A stretch of 64,000 nt of DNA, taken from contig NC_068575.1 in assembly GCF_025698545.1 (NCBI RefSeq), positions 52,399,980 to 52,463,979 of the forward strand, in the 5' to 3' direction. The notes under the pieces were generated by a model. The model did no database searches, was not told the origin of the DNA, and saw only the letters and a list, made by a program, of their open reading frames with translations. Source of the stretch: Gossypium raimondii (lineage: Eukaryota > Streptophyta > Magnoliopsida > Malvales > Malvaceae). Shown piece after piece: positions 24,701 to 36,253 of the stretch (position 1 is the first letter of the stretch; every line of letters starts with the position of its first letter). Position numbers and translations under genes: made by a program.

Positions 24701-27700
24701 TGCAGATTTAAGCTTATCAAGAAGCTCATCCTCAAGCTCCTTTAGTTTGTTACGAGCAAAATCTTGCAGCTCTCCTCTACTCTCAGTGGAACAGAATTTA
24801 ATAGCCTTTACACAAGATCTCAATGCATCCTTCTCACCATGCTTGAAAAATGCATCTTTGATGAGCAGAAGAGTAGTTCTGAAATTCTGAAAGGAAAAGC
24901 ACATCAGTTGGTGTTTAATTGTTAGACTCCAACAAGAAAACTTTATCACCTACCTGCTCCTGTCTCTTCAGAGAATAAAGCTCAAGGTTCATATATACAA
25001 TAATCTCAACCAATGATGAAATTTTTGCCTTGTCAGCCATGAATTTACGTAGAAGTAATGGGTAGTTCTTCATCATGGCAATAGTTAAATCCCGCCTATT
25101 GTTTTCAATTGCTTCCTAATATTTAAGAAAAAAGATGGTTTGAGTTTTAGTCTTCTTCATGAGTGGCAATACAGAGCAGAGAAATCACCAACTAATAATG
25201 CAAAAAAAGAACATAATATTGTAAATAAATCCTTATATGAGGTGAGGAATCAGAATAAGAAATATGAAACAAAGAAATCAGATACTTTTTGAGCTTTACT
25301 GAAATATTGTTTCCGATTATCAGAAGCAGGAACAATCCTCAATCCGACAGCCTTTCTGACAGAAGCAAAAAGAAGCCTAGTCAGGTTTGTTGCGTCTTCA
25401 TCTGTTAGCTCTATTAATGGATTCTCATCCAAAAGCATGGAGATGATACACTTCCAATCCTGTAAGCAAAAGCCAAATTGCAAAATTAACTATGATAGAT
25501 CGTATATAATTATGGAATATCAATGTCTTTAAAGTTATATGCAGTTGTTCCTCAGAAGCATGTAGACCAGATTTATAGAGGTAGGGATGGAAGCAAAATC
25601 AGTAAGTACACTCCCAAAATATTCCATCTAACTAGTTTTTCACCATAATAACAATCAGAAAAACTTGGCATTTTAAAATATCAAAATAGGACAACTCAAA
25701 CATTCACATGCACCACAAGGACAAAATATATCCTTGAAACATATAAATTTGTACAGATGAAACTTTCGAGTTCTTTGTTAAATTATAAGCATTACTTCCA
25801 TGTTTCTTCCTCATAAACACTCTAGGCAACAAATAGACTACCCAACAGGCCTTATTGCTTCTCATACCCAGCCTTAGGAAATCAATATTTTCCATTTTGT
25901 GCCTATGCCTCCACTATCCAGCAAATTTATAAAAATTTAAATTAGCAAAGATATAGATATTAAAATGGTGAAATTGCATTTTAATTTGATCTTTTAAAAC
26001 TCATAAAGATATAGATATTAAAATGGTGAAATTGCATTTTTACTATCGTAAAAATATACAATTTAATTTTGCCCCCCCCTGAAAATGATAAAATTTTGAT
26101 TTAATCATTTAAAAATTATAAATATATAGATATTAAAATGGTGAAATTGCATTTTTACTATCGTAAAAATATACAATTTAATTCCGGCCCCCCCAAAAAC
26201 AATTTCTGGCTTTGCCCCTGCCCATCACTCAGATTAAGTAGGTTTGAACCTATGTTGCTACAACTCTCCATTTTTCTTGAAGCACATGTGTCCAACAAAA
26301 GAGTCATACGCATATCTGGATATGAATAGAGGATATGACCTCCAAGGACTCTTCAAACACATGGAAAAGCTTAGAAAAAATTGAACATACCCGGTTCCAA
26401 TACTCAAACCCAATTCCAAGTAACATAAGTACAAACCTTCCTCCTAATACCTCATTCTCCCCGTCCCAAATTTTAGGAAAATTATAACGTACCTTCATGG
26501 CCTTCATGTACTCCCAGACATCATCGATAACATATATACTTAAAATGGGATCCGTTGAAAACTCCCGTAATATCTGCAACATTCTTCCAAGATGAATCTC
26601 ACTCTCATTGCCTAGAAAGGAAGGACATTTAAGAATGAGCAGTAATTGATACAATCATTTGTCAACAATGGATATTTAAATCTAAAGATGAACAAAAACC
26701 TTTTGGGCCAGGTTGGGAACTATTAAATTTTTGCGCAATTAAGTGGTCATATACTAATTCTCCTATTGCACGCCTGATTTCTGGTGGATCATCAATGAGT
26801 AGATCATACAAAGGACCCAAATCATCATCAGGTATAAGCTGATGCCTGCAAAACACAGAAAGATTCAATTTCAGTGGACAGACATCTCCATAATAGAATT
26901 AGCAATAAAATCCAGGAAAAATATTAAAAGCAAATATATAGGTTACCTAAGTAATTGTTTTACAAGCCCTATGGCACATACAGCCACAGAAACATCAACA
27001 TCATCAGCAAGCTCAATCATCCGGTTAGAAAACCTTTCAGTAAAAAGACTAAGAGTGGGCACATTATCCTCCACCTCATAGAGATTTTGTAATGCAAGGA
27101 CAGCAGCTTTTCTTACTCCAGCACTCTTCAGAAACAATAACATTGTATTATGAAGAATGTAGTGAGAATAAAAATCAAGTAAGAACCTATAACTCAAATA
27201 GCAAATTGTACTTTGTCATTTAGAGTCCATCCAAGATACTTTAAGTATAGATCCTGCAAGAACAATGTAGGATATGACAAAATCCAAACACCCAGCGACT
27301 GTATGCATGACATTCGAATATTAGGATCAACATCTCTATATCGATGCACAAACAACCTTCAAAAAGCATAATATGGAACATGTTAGATACAAAAGAAATT
27401 TGTTATCAAACATGAATTTATCAAGTGATACTTAAATTTATTAAAAATAAAATAAATAAAAGCCCTACCCAGTGAAGATTTTGCGCATCATCTCATCTAT
27501 TACAAGTTTCTGCTCATGAGTTGCTGATAACCTGTTATTTAGTGACTCCACACGAGGCCCATCAACTCTTTTCTTCCTTTCAGCATTTAACTGTCTTTGA
27601 GTAGTATCACGGTGTACAGCAAGCCTCTTTGCAACAGAAATGAAAGATGTGACTAGCTGGAGACCCATCAGGGAAGCAACTAGACGATAAACTCTTGGTG

Positions 27701-29494
27701 GTGTGCTGCTTAGTGTCAATACCAGGCAAAAATATATAATAATAAGTCACCTTATAGTGCAGCACAAAATAAAAATACTCACAATGGTAATGTACTAACC
27801 ACGACAGTGCAATTATATAATCCATACACTTGTCAAACAAATCTTTATCAAACAAAGGCCCATTCTGGCACTCAATAACCAAAGTGTCCCAGAATGAAAC
27901 AAGATTCTCCTTGAAATTCTTGAATTCCTTCTTTTTTGAACCCTGATAATCTTCAATTTCCCCCTGAAGTTCATAGTTAAACCAACACATTACATTGAAA
28001 TTTCGGATGCTAGAACTTTAAATGAGTTATTAAGTTGTTTTGAAAAAGATGGCTATGAACTATTAAATACTTTTAACCAATGCGGAGTTCAAGAAACAAC
28101 TGAATAAGGATATGCTTTTAAAACTGAAAATGATTTATATAGAGGTATTCTGGAAATTTTTGAACCTAAATTAAGCAGATAAAAATATTCTAGTCATAAA
28201 AGGTTCTGGAAAACAGAGCACTTAATATGTGCATTTTACACAGATTACAGCTACAGAAAAGTATACTGCTACTATATCAGGTTGTTATCAGTGAACCTCC
28301 GTAAAAAAAAAACTGATCCCCCCCCTCCAAAGAGGAAAAATGGGAAACATTACATAAACAAATATATATATATATATGGACAGGATACTTTTCTAGCAAG
28401 GTTGACAAGAGCAACCACAACATCATCAACATCAATCTCATCCAGATACTCTTCCCTGATGTAATACTTTGCCCCGCATGCCTGTGGAATCAAAAATATT
28501 TAGTTTCAGCCAAAAACTCCAAACTGAGAAAAAGGCATACAGTTGAAAAATCCAAATGATGCGATTTAGTGATTCAGAGAACTAAGAAGTATCAGGGTCA
28601 GGTGAGAATTTTCCAATAAGGTTGTAAACCAATATTGTGGGTAGTCGGTACTCTGTCAGGAATTTCACTATTTTATTTGTTTTCCACTCTCTAATGAGCA
28701 TTACTCGTAATTCTACAAGAATTACCTCAAAAAGCATCATTAAGAGTTCAACCATAGCAGGTTTCGGATTCTTCTCGTATCGCTCAACCCACTGCTTGAC
28801 AGCTTGAGAAATATTTTTACCACTACCTTTGATAACCTCTGATGAAAATCACATCCAAACAAAAATATTAATAGGCACATCCCCAAATTAAAAGATGTAG
28901 GCCAAATAGCCACAAGGAAAATACTCTTCATAGGAAGACACTATACTGTAATATAGTACTTAAATGGAGGAATTTTATGGAAAAAATAGTGAAATATGCA
29001 GAACATGTAGAGCCAACAAAACTGAGATAATGAAGCTTCATTCATAACTCTATAAATCTCCAATATGGGCATATAAATTAAAATATTCCAAAACAAAAGA
29101 AATTTCAAAGTCAATTACCAATTAATCTCTCTTCAGATCTGTTGGGGACATCAGAAGTCCCCTCAGCAGGTCGAGGTCGCTTAGTTTTGGGACGAATTTC
29201 TTCAAAATCATCTGGTGAACCCTCCCTTTCCCCTGGGTTGGGGCTCCTATCACTGCCATCGCTGCTCCTTTCTTGATTCTCCCTATCATTACCGTTTGCC
29301 TTGCTGGGCTCATCTCCACCGTCTAGAGCATGAACCCTAGCCCTCTTCTGTGCACACAAATTTCACCAAAATTAGGTTAGTTGATATACTAAACGAACGG
29401 AAATTACAAGCGGAGAAACAGACAGTGAAGGGGAGTAGAGAAATACCGAATGGCGAGTGGTAATTTCGGAGGCTAGAGGCGCGACGTCATCCAT
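21724..29494 (-). CDS. SCC3: Cohesin subunit SCC3 (STAG/SA family)
   Basis: HEAT-repeat subunit of nuclear cohesin that binds the kleisin (SCC1/REC8) and DNA and is needed for sister-chromatid cohesion. There are 21 exons on the minus strand: 29447-29494, 29119-29347, 28726-28838, 28389-28481, 27800-27963, 27469-27705, 27212-27356, 26947-27125, 26700-26845, 26493-26611, 25286-25459, 24954-25115, 24686-24886, 24464-24601, 24175-24378, 23950-24094, 23605-23711, 23314-23451, 22450-22712, 22237-22361, 21724-21962. All phases join to 1122 aa; the Arabidopsis protein is about 1.1 kb of residues as well. Hallmarks include the acidic/basic N-terminus with KTKRPRP, the STAG domain ([20 protein letters not shown], about 205-300), the stromalin-conservative domain ([17 protein letters not shown], about 296-380), [18 protein letters not shown], and a C-terminal RGRPRKR AT-hook-like motif with an acidic tail. 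Intron 4 has U12-like signals. The start [16 protein letters not shown] is the only in-frame ATG joined to exon 2. Confidence 0.96.
25945..26230. repeat. Repeated block in SCC3 intron 10
   Basis: Three copies of a unit starting 'atagatattaaaatggtg' and continuing 'aaattgcattt' begin near 25953, 26011 and 26127. The last two units are longer, extend through 'ttactatcgtaaaaatatac', and each ends in a C-rich patch. The final patch runs into 'tctggctttgcccctg', a word common at the end of dispersed plant repeats and echoed upstream of U1-C near 63405-63430. It lies within SCC3 intron 10 (25460-26492). Confidence 0.55.
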
Positions 29495-30538
29495 GGCTTG
29501 TGATTTTGAGTAACTTCCAAGAGAAGTTGACCGGGAAATTTGAGTGCAGATAGAGAGAGAATGATAGGCGCCAATGCGAAAATAAAGAATTTCCTGATTC
29601 TGAGGTTTGGGTTTAGAGAAAAATTTAGAGGTTGTATACTTAAATCATAAAATACATAATAGTTCTTTGGTGCCCATATTTCTAAGAAATGGCACAAATA
29701 TGTTCATCAACATAAAAATGTGGCACATTAAATATTAAATTAGTTATCACATAATTTAAGAGTAAATTCCATAAATATTATATAATAATATCAGATTGTT
29801 ACGTTCTAATCATTATCTGTTAATTTATGTTACTTTTAACGAAATTATGAAATAATGCGTTAATTTTAATAATTAATAATTAAGTTGATCCCTAAATAAT
29901 CATTTTAATACTTTTAATTTTTTCATAATAATTCTTTAAAATTTCTTAAAACATCTGAAAATTCCATAATTTAATTTTCCTTTTGTTAAAATTAAACCAT
30001 AATACGTCATCTTAGGAACGTAATTATCAAAATGTTGTATTATTTTTCCCTTCGTTTCTTAAATCGATTTTCCTTTTCTTTTAGTGATTTATGTTTTCGG
30101 CTTGCAAGTTCTCAGCATTTGGATCATGCTGTTAGGTTTGATTTCTCACGCATCTATTTGTCTATATTAGGAATAATTAAGCTCAAACTACTACTGAAAT
30201 CCCGAGGGATGCAATTAGAGGTATTTATGGTTAGATTGGGGTTGGGTTAGAACTAAGTATAATATTAATATATTTTATACTTATTTAAATTTGGTTTGGT
30301 CCAAAATATGAGTCTAAATTATGTCAAATCCGTCAATATTTGTAAATATTTAACTCAAGTCAATTTTAGGTTCGTCTATATTATTATTTTAAATTAAAAT
30401 ATATATTTATATTATTTTCATTTTAACATTTAATAATTTATATGTTTTTTATTTGTTGAATTTTATATATATTTATCTTTACATTTCTCAATGTTTACAT
30501 TATAGTAGTTCTATTTTTTTAATGTTTACCATTATAAA
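29495..30538. other. SCC3 upstream region
   Basis: The roughly 1 kb upstream of SCC3 holds its 5' UTR and probable promoter, then AT-rich spacer up to the outermost LTR. No reading frame here resembles a known protein, and no motif beyond general AT-richness is evident. Confidence 0.5.
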
Positions 30539-33500
30539 TGTAATGACTCAATTTCTAGTGATGTCGAAAACGCATTTGAACTTCATTTCCATAAACCGAG
30601 TCTATAAATAAAAAATAGGAATATATACGAAGTTCATATGAAAATATGAAAATGATCAGTTAAATAAATTATCCGAGAAAATAGTTAATTAAAACTCATG
30701 GACTAAATTGTAAAAGTTCAACAACTATTGAGTTTTTAATTTAGAAAAATGCTTGGGGACCTATATAGCTACAACACCCCTCGTCCAACCTGATCATCGA
30801 GTCCGAGCTAGAATATGCCACATTTGTTGTCAGAGTAACTACAGTCAAAATCACAGTAAATAATCATTCACATGTGCAATTAAGTGTCAATCACATTCAA
30901 ATCATGTTAAACAATCAATTCCGAGTCTAAATCAAGCTTACGAAAGCTCTTTTGTCAATCCAAGCACGAAATACGACCAAATTGCAAAGTTTTAGAAATT
31001 CAGGGCCAACATCGTGAAGTCGCCAAAACAGTATGTCATATCACAACCTCATGCCACTCGGCATCATGATGTCAATTACTATCAATTGACGTTGCAACAA
31101 GAAAGGTTGGTCGTCAAGACGTGGCCCCTATTTTTGGCAAAAATAGACTATTTGGTACTTATTTCAAAGCTTACAACAACAACCCTTTAATAAGTTCACA
31201 AATCATCACATTTACTTGATTGAAAACTTACCAAATCATGCTAAACAAGCTTAGACTTTCAAATTCAACATCTTATATGATAAACAACACTTATTCATCA
31301 ATTAAACCTAAACATTTTAATGTCATTTCAACCTAATAATCAAGTCATGAAATTTCCTAACTATACTTATGCCATGCCATTTTGAAACTTATCTTTCCAC
31401 TTCATTTGCTTAAACTTGTGAACCTTATGCACATCTATGGCATATAAGCCTTAGGTTTAACCATTAACCATAAAAATTAAGTAACATTTTCCAAGCATGT
31501 TTCAAGTTACTAATGTTTAAATGCATTTTCATTTCACACACCAATCAAACAAGCTGCCATTTCTATCTCATTTCATACCATTCCATATATCATTCTTGTA
31601 GTTATAGAACATCACATATTTTGCATAGAAGCACATATATGTCTAACACCATAGACAATCCAATTTATCAATTCAATATAATAGGTAGTGATTAAAACAA
31701 ACTTGCCACAATTAAACACATTCACATACTAAACTACACTCATGTCACCTACACATTATATACATGTAACGGCTCGTTTTCAGTGAAATCGGAACAGTGG
31801 TTTTGGGACCACAAATCCGAAGTCAAAAAATTTATTTTAATATATACAACATGATAATATGATAGTATAAAATTTTCGTTAAGAAATTTTACCGTTTGTA
31901 TGCTTAATTTGTGAAAAAGGACTAAATCGCATAAAGTGCAAAAGTTGTGTTCTATTAGCTAAAAGTGTTAAATAGCTATAGAAATTTAAAGTGGAGGTCC
32001 TTATATGGTAAATTTACCATTAAAAGTGATAGTGGATGAGCATGGCTTGGCAATTTTGTTATTTTTAAAGTTAGGTAAGGGTAAATTTGTAATTAGGTAA
32101 TTTATGAATAAATAAATAAAACATTAAAGTTATCATCTTTAATGTTTCTTTTTTCACCGAAATTTCTAGCAAAAAGGGAGCTTTGAGAGCTTGAAAATTT
32201 CAGCCAAATAATCCCTTGCATGTAAGTGAATTTGATGTTTGTTTTTGTTGATTTTTATGTTTTGGGAATCGTTATTGCTTAACCTAGCTAATTAGGGGAT
32301 TCGTTTGCAAATTGGTTGAAAGTATATGGTTTTTCCATGAGAGAATTCTTGTTGTTTTTGAAGTTTAATGGAAGAAAATGAATCTTTATTGTTAAATAAA
32401 CAACTTTTTTTAAAGGAATTTTAATGAAATTACCAATTAGAGGTTAAATTGTGAAATATGAAAATTGCGTGTTAAATGTGTGAATTTGTGGAGTCTGGGG
32501 GATTCTATAAGCATATAGTAAATTTGGCTAGGCATATATGTGGATGAAATTGCATGAATTTCATTTTACGAGCCTAGGGACTAAATTGTAAAGAAGTCAA
32601 AAGTATAGGGGTAAAATAGCAATTTTTCCATAATATGAATTTTGGATTAATTTGAGTAAAATGTAAATTAAATTAGTTAAATTTGATTATATCGATCAAG
32701 AAAAGCAACCTTCGGATTTAAATCGGGGAAAAGACAAAGTAGTGGACTATTTGATCAATTTTTCTCCATATTAATTCGAGGTAAGTTCGTATGTTAATAA
32801 GCATTAAATTAAATGTGTTTTAAATGTTTTATTATTATAATTGTGATGATACGACTCCACAGAAATATTCGATGAAGTTTCGACAACATAAGGATCTTGG
32901 TTGAATCTTAGGAATAGATAGGATACAAATGACATATCATTAGGGGTTACCGTGTTTTGGGAGCTGGTCTCGTACGTCCTACCGGTGGTTGAGTTTCTGG
33001 CATGTGTTGCGGTTACTTTACAACTTGTGTAAACAACACCGTGTAGCTATGTATTGATTGACAGCTTGTGTGAGCAGACCTAGTGATGGCTCGAGAGTGA
33101 GCATCTATATGAGATATGAGATGGAGGTGGTTTTGACCATGTATTGGAACTTAGTGTGCGAGATACCCGAGTATCCGATAGTATTCCAAGTGGTTTAACA
33201 AGCACAATGATGATTTGAGGTTACATGAGTTCGATTCGAACTAGTACATGTATTTATGTTGTAACAGCCCAATTTTCAGTAATGTCAGAAATAGCAGTTC
33301 GAGACCACAAAATCTGGTAAATAAGCTCGTAAATTTTTATTATTTAATATTTACGAGCCAAATGTGGTTTTTAAAAGATTTTTGAATTAGTAATTTGTAT
33401 TTTATAAGGCTTTATTAGGTTAAGTGATTTAGAAAAGAGGTATCGAGATCTCAATCCTATTAACCGAGCCGTAAATATTTTTAAAATATTTACGGGTATC

Positions 33501-34614
33501 ATTAAGGTAGTATTAAAGTTTCGTTAGAAAATTTTAACGTTTTGGTAGTTAACTAATTTAAAAAGACTAAATTAAAAAAGGTGCAAAACTTGCTAATTAA
33601 AGAAATAGTGATTAAATAGCCTAAATAGTAAATAAAGGAGGACTAAAAGGGTAATTAGACCCACATGGGATAGCTGAGAGGCGGCATAAGCATAGAAAAA
33701 TCAAGGAATTGATGTGAAACAAGGGCAAAATTGTAAATTTTACTAAATTTAAGTGAAATAAAAGGGAAATTGAAATTCTAGACATTTTCATCATCATTTT
33801 TCGGTTCTGAAATAGCCATTGAAGAGGGTTTAAGCTGGTTTTTCAATATTTTCTTTATGTGAGTTTAATTCTTGCTCTTTCCTTGAAATTTTTATGTTTT
33901 GGGACTTTTACAATTAGGTCCAACTAACCATTTCATTAGTTTTTGATTTTATTGAAAGTTTTGGAAGATACCATTGATAAGTATTACATGATGAAATTGA
34001 GATGTTGAAGGATATTTAAAGGTATTTTATTAAAGGATTTTGGATGAAATCATGATTTAGGGATTAAATTGAAAAGTTGTTGAATTCATGGAAAATTCTA
34101 AAATTTCATGGAATTCATGGGCTGTTATTGATATATATGAAAATATCTAGGCTTGGGATAAGGATTTAAATTGCATGAATTTCATTTTCCAAGCCTAGGG
34201 ATGAAATCGTCAGTAATTAAAACTATAAGGGCAAAATGATAATTTTGCCTAAGATGTGACTTGGATTGAATTGAATTTAAATTATATTAAATTGATGTTA
34301 AATTTACTCGTATAGATCCAGATAGATAAAAAACGGAGTTAGATCGTGGAAAAGAAAAAGCATCGGATTAGTAGTTTACAAGTCACTCACAATTGTCGAG
34401 GTAAGTTCGTGTAACTTAATTGTGTATATTTATATGCTTATATTGAGTGTTGAATATGTGAATTTTGTAAATGTCATATATGTGTATGTAATTGATCTCA
34501 TAATTGAAAATCCCTAATAAATAAATATGTCTCGTTTGGATAATGAGATTCGATAGATACAGGGTTTTGATTCCTAAAATGGTAGTGTTCCTGCATATGT
34601 TGTAGACGTACCAT

Positions 34615-35040
34615 AGCTCGAAAGAGCATCCTGTTACAAGCCCTCTCAAGCTTCCTGTTATAGTGTTCTTGTGAGTTTCCCGTTAAATGCTCTTTGAAGC
34701 ATCTCGATTGGTTGTGACCCTACATGTGCTGTGGGCACACCCCAGCTCTTATGAGTGTCCCGTTATATGGCTCTTCATGAGCTTCCCGATAAAAGGCTCT
34801 TTGTGAGCATCTCGTTAGTGCTCGCTTGAACTTCTCATTATATGGCTATCCGACGCTTCCCATTAATTGCTCTTTGGAGCAACCCGTTAATTGCTCTTTG
34901 GAGCTACCCGTTATAGGCTCTTTGTGAGATTCCTTTTATATTGTCTGGATAAGCTTCCCATTATAAGGCTCAATGAACTTCCCGTTATAGTGCTTGAGAG
35001 AGAGCTTTCTGTTTAAGTGCTCATAAAAGCACTCCCGGGT
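34615..35040 (+). repeat. Degenerate minisatellite inside LTR D
   Basis: About 15 imperfect units of roughly 25-30 bp repeat the pattern 'cccgttatatggctctttg' plus 'tgagctt', with alternating TTCCCGTTA and GCTC words. Units differ by several bases each. The array occupies the middle of solo LTR D and does not code for protein. Confidence 0.7.
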
Positions 35041-35607
35041 ATGAATTGATGGATTTATAGTATTGTACACTTCAGGTGTACTACCCAAGTATCCATCGAG
35101 ATTTCAAATGATTCAACGAGTGAAATTCTGACATGAGAACATGTGAAATCAAAATGAACTGTTATCTGTATACGCATGAAATACTTGGAAACTCAATACT
35201 TGATGAGCTCATCCTTGTTCTTGTTATTCACATGAAATACATGACTAATATGTTTCTTGAGGTTATATGTGTTAGGCTAATTGTTAAATATCTTTAGATG
35301 TATTATGCGTGTTTATTATATAAGTAAATGAATGGTAAGTTAATTTCTCGTTATACGTACTTACTAAGCATTAAGTTCTTACTCTGTCTTATTTCATCTA
35401 TTTTATAGTACTTGGAGGCTTGTAAAGGTTGGAAGCTGGTCGGAGCTACATCACACTATCCCCCAGACTTTTCGGTATATATATAAATAGTAAACTAATT
35501 TTGGTAATAATGACATGTATAGGTTAAATGTTACCATTGATGGAAATTTAATGTTGGTTGAAATTAGCCATTGGGTGAAGAATAAGGCTTGGAAATGGCC
35601 TTATTTT

Positions 35608-35935
35608 GTCCACACAGACAGAGAGACACGGGCGTGTGTCTCAGCTGTGTGTGATACACCGCCTAGCACATGGGTGTGCGTTCTAGTTGTGTGTCCCCTG
35701 CAACTTAAAAATTTAAAATAGGATGCTCAGAAATTTTCACACTGCCTGGCACGCGGGCGTGTGACTTGGCCGTGTGACTCCTACATCTAGAAGAATTGCA
35801 AGTCAGAGAGTTACACGAGCTGGGGACACTGTTGTGTGCTCTACTTCAAACGCTACACGACCTGACACACAGGTGTGTCATTTAGCCGTGTGAGCCACAC
35901 GGCTTGGCCATACGGGTGTCTGTCCCTTGTACCTT
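35608..35935 (+). repeat. Palindromic 'acacggc...gggcgtgtg' segment of LTR D
   Basis: This part of LTR D has several units built from CACACGGC-like and GGGCGTGTG-like half sites that are reverse complements of each other, so each unit can fold back. It is the degenerate counterpart of the clearer array in LTR C (40137-40505). Confidence 0.6.
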
Positions 35936-36253
35936 AGAAAATTTTTGAGATTTTGTGAAAAATTCTCTGAGTTTCTGATTTAGTCCCGACTTGTTTATAA
36001 TGTGTGTTTTGGGTCTCGAGGACTTATATAAGTGACGATATGATAAATTTATGACTAATTTCTGATATGAATATGAAGTAATATGAAATATTTGAGTCTG
36101 ATCGGTAAACTCTAGTAATACACTTAAACCCTATTTCGGCAACGGATACGGGGTAGGGGTGTTATATATGTGAAATACGAGAAGTGATTTATATTATATA
36201 TATAAATACATGGCTAACATGATTGTGATTGTGTGATAGGCTTTGGGCCAAAT

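Larger units (their letters stand above)
33260..36166 (+). mobile_element. Solo LTR D, inserted in LTR C
   Basis: A complete 2907-bp LTR from TGTAACAGCCC to GGTAGGGGTGTTATA, flanked by perfect 5-bp duplications TATGT (33255-33259 and 36167-36171). There is no gag-pol region, primer-binding site or second LTR, so it is a solo LTR left by LTR-LTR recombination. It contains a minisatellite (34615-35040) and a palindrome-rich 'acacgggcgtgtg' segment (35608-35935). The exact duplication suggests a younger insertion than A-C. Confidence 0.85.

Noticed and set aside
29473-29697. Minus-strand frame overlapping the SCC3 start region
   Set aside because: It is in a different frame from the [11 protein letters not shown] start and has no family resemblance.
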